From contig NZ_RCWA01000013.1 of NCBI RefSeq assembly GCF_018448905.1, positions 57,978 to 121,977 on the forward strand: 64,000 bases of DNA. Direction: 5' to 3'. A program made the translations under genes and the position numbers. Below the pieces are notes generated by a model. That model saw only the letters and a list, made by a program, of their open reading frames with translations, did no database searches and was not told the origin of the DNA. This document shows positions 27,599 to 37,000 of the stretch, in pieces (the stretch's first letter is position 1; the number at the start of each line of letters is the position of its first letter). The DNA comes from Photorhabdus heterorhabditis. GTDB lineage: Bacteria; Pseudomonadota; Gammaproteobacteria; Enterobacterales; Enterobacteriaceae.

Positions 27599-27740
27599 GT
27601 GCCTAAGAAATTTGTGCAAATAATCTCTAATGTTAATGATAATAACGGTATCTTTTCTCTTTGTTTAATTAAACAGAGATAAAACTTTATAGAGAATAGA
27701 ATGATAATAATCATGAATCAAACAAGCTTTTAAAGGATAT
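27599..27740 (+). pseudogene. Truncated second copy of rtxH
   Basis: From GTG 27599 the frame reads VPKKFVQIISNVNDNNGIFS and stops at 27680-27682. This lines up without gaps with the start of intact RtxH (MSEKFVQTVSSVNYNKGVFS). After the stop, another frame still resembles RtxH (NDNNHESNK against NDNELELKQ) before the similarity fades near 27740. The upstream 30 bp (tattaataaattattttt) also resemble the rtxH leader. It indicates a duplicated, decayed rtx unit. Confidence 0.7.
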
Positions 27741-27798
27741 CTAATTGATTTTTCATTATTTTTTTGACTATTAAAAGGTCAGAGGGTTTGCCCTATTT

Positions 27799-27925
27799 TA
27801 TACCCGTCATCTTTCAAGTTGCTGCTTTGTTGGCTGCGTTCACTTACCCCAGTCACATAGTTATCTATGCTCCTGGGGATGCGTTCTCTTGCCGCCGCGC
27901 TGCAATTTGAAATCTATTGGGTATA
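27799..27925 (-). repeat. ERIC element, full length (127 bp)
   Basis: A reverse-oriented 127-bp copy ending 87 bp before the rtxA start codon, with the core ccccagtcacatagttatct. Transcription into rtxA from the rtxH-C promoter would have to pass through this hairpin and the one at 26961. Confidence 0.9.
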
Positions 27926-28012
27926 TAAGAAATTGAATATTCAAAGCAATCGCTACATTCGTTAGATGTATGGTTTTGGTCTTAATTTCAACGATAAATT
28001 AAAGGACGATTG

Positions 28013-31000
28013 ATGGGGAAATCATCAAATAGAAGTACAGAGTACTTCTTTACTGGAAAATATTACGACGATAATAATGGTAATAGTATTACTGCTATTG
28101 GTGTTGGTGGTGAAGTTTATGCTTATGGCGGAGATGATGATGTTATTGTGGGTTCATTAAAGGTCGATGTATACCATACGAATGGTGAACTTTCGGTAAA
28201 GGGAGCTTCAGGTTATACCGGTATTCGTAAAACGGGAAATGGCGGCCTGTCATTTGCAGGTGCAGCCGGGACGGCTTTTATTGATCACACCGGTGAAACG
28301 GGGAATTTATATTATTCGGGTGCGGCTGGCTATAACAAACTAGTTCGTAAAGGTTTATCTGGTGATACCAGTTTTAAAGGTGCTGGTGGATATAATCAGT
28401 TATGGCATGAAACTAACCAAGGCGATTTGTATTTTGCTGGTGCAGGAGTTGCTAACGAAATTGACCGTACTTGGTTTAACCGTTATCAAGGCACTCAAGG
28501 AGATGTGACATTTAATGGTGCAGGTGCTGCAAATAATATCAGTTCGCGAGTAGAAAGTGGCGATATCACTTTGAATGGTATTGGCGCTGATAATCATATT
28601 GTGCGTAGAGGTAGAAAAGGTAACATTATCTTGCGTGGTGCGGGCGCATCAAATCGCATTGAACGTATACGCCATAGTGAAGATGTGTATGAACAGACAC
28701 AAGGTGATATTACTCTTGAAGGTGCGGGTGGTTATAACAAACTCTATTCTGATATTGCCCACGGCAATATTTATTTTACTGGTGCCGGGGCTTATAACAA
28801 AATTACCCGAACCGGTGTGAAAAATGAAATAGAATTTGCTCGGGCTAAAGATATTATCATGACATCGGCAACAGTGGAGGGCCGTTGGATTGAGCAATCT
28901 CAGCAAGTTACAGCGATTAAATCCACCATAGAGCCAGATACTTATCTTTTTGCATTTGCTGATGAAGTTAATACCAAAGTTGTTGCTGTGCGGCTACAGA
29001 ATAATCCTGATACCGGTGAGCTCCGTTATGACTCCACTTCTTGGTATAAGAAAGGTCACCATCTTAAGAACTTGGCAGCGGAAAATATCTCTGTAAACAA
29101 CGGATTTTTCCCGATTAAATACGAAGGGGCTATCACTCTCTCTAATATTAACCTTATATATCGACAAAAAAACACGATACAGGGTGTTGAGGAAGCATTA
29201 TTAACAGATAAATGGGTGACTTATGCTGGTGGTACGAATGTTAAAGCAGAAGATGTCACACTGAATGATGCCAAAATGGGCGGATATGCAATTGGTTCAG
29301 ACGGTTTTAAAGTCGATGTTTCCGCGGTTAAATCGAACGTTCAACCGAATACTTATGTGTATGCGGCATTTTTGGAGCCCTATACCAAAGTGGTTGCGGT
29401 TAATCTGAAAAATGATCCTGAAACAGGAAAACTGAAATATATTGCAAGAGCTTGGTATAAAAAGGGTAACCATACAGATCGTTTAGTAAATGAAACGTTT
29501 TCCTATCCTCATGGTTACAAATCAATAGGTGCTGGCTATACCTTAAGTCAGCTTCATTATGATCTAAATGTAAAACACGATGTCACTGATTCTTTGACTA
29601 ATCTTGAAGGTTATTCTGAGCAAGATCTTATCAAATTATCAAGAACGGGTGGTAATAGTGCTGGTGATATTTATTTCAACGGTGTAGGTGGTGGAAACAT
29701 TATTATATCCAATGTGACGCACGGTAATATTAATTTCACCGGAGCGGGTGCGGCTAACGTTATTCTGCACAATTCAACATTTGGTAATACGCATTTTGAA
29801 GGCGGCGGTGCTGCTAATGTGATTGTAAAAAGTGGTGAAGAGGGCGATCTATCGTTCCGTGGTGCTGGTTTAGCAAACGTCATTGTTCACCAAAGCCAGA
29901 ATGGAGAAATGGATATTGACGCTGGTGGTGCAGCAAATGTTCTCGTGCGGGTCGGGGATGGGCGATATCTGGCTCATCTTCTGGCTTATGGCAATATCTC
30001 AATTCACAAAGGCAACGGTAACAGTCGAGTACTGATGTTGGGGGGATACAATACTCATACCCAAATAGGTGATGGTAGCGCGGATTGGTCTGGGGTGGGC
30101 GGTTTTAACGTCATCACCCAAGCGGGAAAAGGGGATATCTCCTCTGTACTTTTGGGCGGCGCTAATGTGTTGACTAAGCTCGGCACGGGTGATCTGGTTT
30201 CTGGCATGCTTGGTGGTGCCAATATTATCACGCATCTCAGTGATGAGACTGAAACGTCAAACACCACAGCCATAACATTTGGCGGAGCCAATATCCTGAC
30301 TAAAAAAGGGAAAGGTAATGCACTGACGATAATGGGCGGTGGTACAAATGTCCTTACACATGTTGGTGACGGTAATACCACGGGCATTATGTTAGGTGGC
30401 GCAAATATCTTGACCAAAGTCGGACAGGGTGACACGACTGGCATCTTGTTCGGCATTGGTAACGTATTGACCCATGTTGGCGGTGGCTTGACATTGGGCG
30501 TGATGGCAGCAGCAGGCAATATCTTCACTAAAGTCGGGGATGGTACATCTATTGCGGCTATGGTTGGCGCGGGCAACCTCTTTACCCATGTTGGCAAGGG
30601 GGATGCGTGGGCGTTGATGGGCGGTGCAGTAAACATCTTTACCAAAGTGGGTGACGGTAATGCGCTGGCACTAATGATCGCGGCTGGCAACGTGTTCACC
30701 CATATTGGTGATGGCACAAGTGTTGCCCTGATGCTGGCAAAAGGCAATATCGCGACCAAAGTGGGTAACGGCATAACTCTGTCAGGGATGATTGGCAAAG
30801 CCAATGTGTTTACTCATGTGGGTGATGGCAATACCTTTGCTGCCATGATCGGAGGTGCCAATGTGCTGACTAAAGTTGGTAATGACATGACTGCCGCCTT
30901 AATGATGGGTAAAGCCAATATCTATTCGCATGTGGGTAATGGTACCAGTATTGGCTTGTTCGCTGGTGAACTGAACGTGATGACCAAAGTCGGTGATGGT

Positions 31001-34000
31001 ACGACATTGGCGGCAATGTTTGGTAAAGCCAATATTATGACCCATGTGGGAGATGGCTTAACCGGCGTGTTAGCACTGGGTGAGGCCAATATCGTTACCA
31101 AAGTGGGTGATGATTTTATGGGAGTCGTTGCAGCGGCGAGAGCGAATGTTATTACGCATGTCGGCGACGCGACAACTGCTGGCGTACTGCTTGGCAAGGG
31201 CAATATTCTGACCAAAGTGGGGAATGGTACGACAGTTGGCCTGCTTATTTCCGATATGGGTAATGTTATGACTCATGTCGGCAATGGTTTGACCGTGGGT
31301 TTCGCCAAAGGTAAAGCCAATATCATAACCAAAGTGGGGAATGGTACTGGGATTAACGCCGTTTGGGGAGAAGCTAATATCCTGACTCATGTCGGTGATG
31401 GCAACCGTTACAACTTCGCTAAAGGTAAAGCAAACATCATTACCAAAGTGGGAGATAAGCAGGAAGTCACGGTCGTCCAGGGGGCTGCTAATATCATTAC
31501 CCATGTTGGCAATGGTGATGATTACACTGGAGCTTGGGGCGAAGCCAACGTTATCACTAAAGTGGGAGATGGGCGTAATGTTGTGCTTGCCAAAGGTAAA
31601 GCTAACATTGTCACTCAGGTGGGTAAGGGCGACAGTTTTAATGCCTTATGGAGTGAAGGAAATATCGTCACTAAAGTCGGTGATGGTGTACAGGTTATTG
31701 CGGCAAAAGGTAAAGCTAACATCACGACCATGGCGGGAAATGGTTTAAGTGTGACCGCAACGCAGGGTGATCTTAATGTAAATACCAAAGTGGGTAATGG
31801 TGTTTCAGTTAATGTGGCGTGGGGGAAATATAACGTCAACACCACAGTTGGAGATGGCCTTAATATTGCGGTCATGAAGGGTAAAGGCAATACCAATATT
31901 CATGTTGGTGATGGTCTGGGTATCAACGCCTTTTATGCACGTAATAATGTGGCGATTAAAATTGGTAACGGTGATTTTTACAGTTTTTCTGTGGCAGAAA
32001 GCAATAAACTCCCTTCCCTTTTTGAGAATATCAAACAGACAGCATTAGGTGTAGGAGGCAGTCAGGCCATCAACTATCTGATTCAAGGGGATGAAGCTAA
32101 CACGTCCGGGACACATCAAGGCAGAGGCGCGATTAATTTAGCGGAAGTTTCTGCTATTGATGGCTTTCAGATGGATGAAATTTCGCCGGTAAATTCAGAT
32201 TTAAACCATCGTCTCAATGGTGCTGTAACCGCTGTGGAAACCCCGGATGTGGGGTCAATAGAAAGTGCTTTGAATCGAAAAACGCGATCTGTATCAGCTC
32301 AGAATGAAAATCTGATCATTAATGGTGACTTTGAACAAGGTGATCGGGGTTGGCAATCAACCAATGGTATAGAAGCATATGGTTCAGCGAATACCTATGG
32401 TCTTGATAACGCCGGCCATGGTGAGCGAGTTAGTGAACTTGATGTCGATAAAAACACCACGATTTACCAGGACTTGCAAGACTTGTCTGAAGGAGAAGTG
32501 ATTTCACTGAGCTTTGATTTTACTAATCGTCCAGATGCTTATATTACTCAAAGTGGTATGGAGGTTTTTTGGAACGGAAAACAGATATTCTCAACGTCTG
32601 GAGATACTGCGAAATGGCAAAATAAAACGCTGAAATTAACGGCAACAGCCGGCAGGAACCGCATTGAGTTTAAAGGAACCGGTTTGAATGATGGCATAGG
32701 CTATATTGTGGATAACATTATTGCGAGATCTAAGAATCCACGAGAAACCAATGTTGTTACCGAACATGTGAAACAGGATAAAGCGGCGCAAAATGCGTTA
32801 AGTGATAAAGAAAAAGCGGAAAAAGATCGCCAACTACTGGAACAGGAAAAAGAGAAACAACTGGCAGCCATTGCAAAATCGCAATCCCAATTAGAATTAA
32901 CGGATCAGGCTGCGCTTAACCAAAGTGGGCTGATACAGCGTAATGCGATAGAAGCAGAAGCACAGGCGGAGACTGACAAACTGATTTCCATGACGCAAGG
33001 TTTGGATATACTTGATAACTATGCCAATTACAGCGGTCAATCAGGTAACCCGTGGCGCAATCAGTTTGCTAGCCAATTCCTGGACCATATTCAGGATAAG
33101 TTGAATGACACCAAATTTATTGCACAGCGAAAATTAACGAATGTCCGACAATCTATTACGGATAACCAACAACAAGTAAAAGAAGCAGTTAAGAAATCCG
33201 AGGTCGGCGTAGCGCAAAGTGAACAGCATCATGCCAGTGCAAAACAAGATATTGCAGAGGCTCAGAAAAAAGCAGCGTTAAGAAAAGAAGAAGCATTATT
33301 GCAACAACAACGGGCCAAAGAAGCGGAAAATGACGCAAATATTGCCCATCAAGGGGCGGAATATCGGGGTAAACGTGATATTGCTGCGGCTGCAAGTAAG
33401 ATTGCTCAAGTACAGGCAGATGCTAAAGAGGCAAAACAGAGTGATTCCAGACCTGATCGTACTGGTGCTGGTGGTAGTGGTTTGTCTGGCAAAGCCTACG
33501 AATCGACAGGAGCAGGGGAAACAAGTCGTTATATTGATCCCGAATTAATACCGGAAGCTGAAAAAAAATTCTACAAGGGATTGACCGAAGAAGAGCTACA
33601 AGCGTTGGATGGTGCCAAACAAGCGGTTGATCGTCTACAGATAAATGCCGGTATTCGCGCAGAAAATACCCGCGTTTTAACTACTTCAAAATTTGCCAAA
33701 GCACAATCTGCCAAAGCACAATCTGACGACGTAGTGATGCCAACTTCGAACAGCTCAGATGAGCTTGTCAGAAAAGTGCCGCGAATTTCAGGCATTAATC
33801 TGGAATCGTTGGGGAATGATGTCAAAATAGAGCAGAAAAATTCCGCTATATTTGAAAGTGCAAAATTTAATTTATTGAAAGAGGGAAATAAGCTATTTAT
33901 CAATCCAAATGTACGAACATTGAGGCGGAAAAGGCAACTCAGTAAAGCGCTGACGGCTGTACGGGATATTTTCTATAAAACGATGAGCCATTTTGATGAA

Positions 34001-37000
34001 GAGCATGTGATGCAGTTTGAGCAGGCACTTTCTCATTGGCAACAGAGTAACTCAAAGGAATTTGCTCTGCGTATCAGTCAAGTGAACTTAATACGTTTTA
34101 GGATGGGCCGGATGATGGAGCACTTGCAGGCCCAGCGCGCCGAATCTGCTGGCGTCCTTGGGATCGCCGTGGCGCCTCAACATGTTGAACGACTTAATCA
34201 ACGAGTCATATTTGATGGAACCGGACGTATTGTCGGTTTGCAAGGTAGTGTCACCCAAGACGAAATTAATCAACTTGTTAAATGGAAAATTACACCTTTA
34301 ACTCGAAAAAACTCGACTGCTGAACGGGAGGCACCTAAGACCGAAAGTGAAAGCCTCATTGTTTTCATGAGCCGATTGGAAGCCGCGAATATCCCGGAAG
34401 CGGGGCCTTTGATTGAACGGGCCAGGGAACTCTGGCTCACCGGACAAGTCACATCTCAAGAAACCATCCGGTTATTTAATGATGCGGTTAGCCAGTTACA
34501 TGCATACCCTGAGTTACATGGTTTGGTATTGTCATTACAGGCTGACGCTCACAGAGAAAAGTCAACTACCCAATATATTGACAACTTATTTGGCCGTCGT
34601 TTTGATTCTGAATTGGCGCATACGTTGGTGAAAACCGCATCACCGGATGTGATAGCCGCCTCCAGGCGGATAGGTCAGTTTCTGGTGCAGGAGTTTGAGT
34701 TATATATGCAAAGTACTTCTGGCTCAACCGAGCATGACCGGCAGATTGCTATCAGGATGCAAGCTTTTGCCGAAAAAATTAAAAAGGATATTCGTCCTTG
34801 GTTCAGTCGAGTACCTGAACTGACTACATTCTTGCAAAAACCGACCTTTGATAATTTTAAGATTATGATGACCAAGGTGGATAACGGTTTTGAAATGATC
34901 AAAATTCCGTTTCTGGCGGTAAAAATGTCGAACACTGATGGTATGGGGTTACATTTATCTCAATGGAAGGCGGAAGCGGATATTTTCTATCGGGATGAAG
35001 TCTATAAGGCTCGTTCCACCAGTAGTAAGTTAACGAATATGGCTGATGTTACTTACAAAGTGAAGTTATCTGAACAGCAAACTAATGATTATGGTATTGC
35101 ACTACCTTACCAGCCATCTGGTGATCAATATGAAGATTTTCTATATGGCAGAAAGGTTGCAGCGGGCAGAATACTGACGCCCGGACAGGAAACCGCACTT
35201 GAGCGTAACGCACTGGTACAAGGGCATTCCGTGGTGACGGGAGCCTCTGGATCAACCAATATCATGGTTCACCTCAATAACTATATTGCTAGTCAAGATC
35301 CCACTTTCTCGCAGGAGCAGGCATATCTTAATACTTTGGTGTTTCTGGTATTTGATGGTGGTCATTCGGTTAATGAAAGTTTGGTGGTCTACAAAGCGTT
35401 GCAGGAGACCGGTGATGAGCGCCGGCAGGTACTGCAAAACTACACTGCTAGTTATAGGGATCTGATGGATATTGCCGGAGATAAAGGAGAACTATGGATA
35501 AATCAGGCATTAAATAGTGCATTTGAGAAGACCCAACATCTTTATCGAGAAAATACCCCAGAGAGAGAACAGAACGACTCTTCGGTGGATGCATTGCAAG
35601 CGTTATCGGGCAAAAATAAAACATCAGAGTTAGTCTCCGGTTATCAACATAAAAATCGGGATACGGTAAAGAATTCGCTGCAAAAGAGGGGGGATCGTGA
35701 AATGCGTTTTGGTGGTCAGATCATTATTCAGATGGAAAATGACCCGATTGTAGAAAAGGCAGCACTCAATCTGGCGGGTAAACACCCGGATTATAGCGTC
35801 ATTGTTAAATTCGATTCTGACGGCAAATATCATGTCATTTACGGTGATCCTGACAGCTTATCAGGTAAGTTACGTTGGCAGATTGTTGGTCATGGCCGTG
35901 ATGAATCGGAACACAATAACACGCGCTTAAGTGGTTACAGTGCCGATGAATTGGCAATAAAACTAAAGCAGTTCAGTCAGAACTTTGAGCCGGCAGGTAA
36001 ACCTGATCGTATCAGCATTGTGGGTTGTTCACTGATTAGTGATGATAAGCGGAACGGTTTTGCCTATCGTTTTATTACCGCTTTAGATGAACAGGGCATC
36101 CGTAGTGATGTTTCAGCGCGTCGTAGTGAAGTGGCTGTTGATGCAACGGGCCGTAAATTTACCCGCGATAAAAAGAATCAGTGGGTTAACAAATTGGATG
36201 ATAACAAACTGGTATTGCGCTGGAATGAACAGGGTGAACTAACAACCACAACAGAAAAATTGCGTCGTGGTGTGGCTGAAAGCGATATCAACCTCGCCAG
36301 GGTGGGGTACACAGACGCTGATTCGGTAGCTAAAGGAGCAATTGCGGATAATCATCATATTTTCACTGCGCCAGGAAAGCATAAAAACAGAATAGAGATC
36401 AGCTCCAACCCTCAATCGGATAAGCCGCTGAGTTACACCGGTAATATACAGGTAAACGTGGGTGACGGTGAGTTTACTGCGGTCAACTGGGGAACATCGA
36501 ACGTGGGTATCAAAGTGGGTACCGGTGGTTTTAAATCACTGGCTTTCGGTGATAACAATGTGATGGTGCACATTGGTGATGGTGAAAGTAAGCACAGCGT
36601 TAATCTTGGCGGCTATCAAGCACTTGAAGGGGCGCAGATGTTTATTGGTAATCGTAACGTCAGTTTCAATCGGGGGCGCAGTAATGACTTGATTGTCATG
36701 ATGGATAAATCTATCCCAACGCCACCGTTAGTTAATCCATTTGATGGTGCGGTTCGTATTACTGGCGTATTGAAGTCGATTGCTCGTTCCAGCGAAGAGG
36801 GGAACTGGTTGACGGCGCAAGAGCGGCAGTGGACGTTATCTGGGGCAAAGAAGTTTGTGCAGGATATGTCTGGCTTAGACCAAACTAGTAGCGTGGACTA
36901 CAAAACACTGGCTGATCTGGATTCGCAGCATGAACGCAGTAGCCGTGGTTTGAAAAGTGACACGGAAGCAGCATTGAATAAGAAATACCACCAATGGTTA

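Noticed and set aside
30055-30804. 249-aa antisense frame inside the MARTX B repeats
   Set aside because: It is a repetitive shadow of the glycine-rich coding repeats on the opposite strand, with Pro/Val-rich low-complexity sequence.
28400-31980. Tandem glycine-rich DNA repeats as a CRISPR or satellite array
   Set aside because: They are coding A- and B-type MARTX repeats in one long open frame, with diverged units and no spacers.
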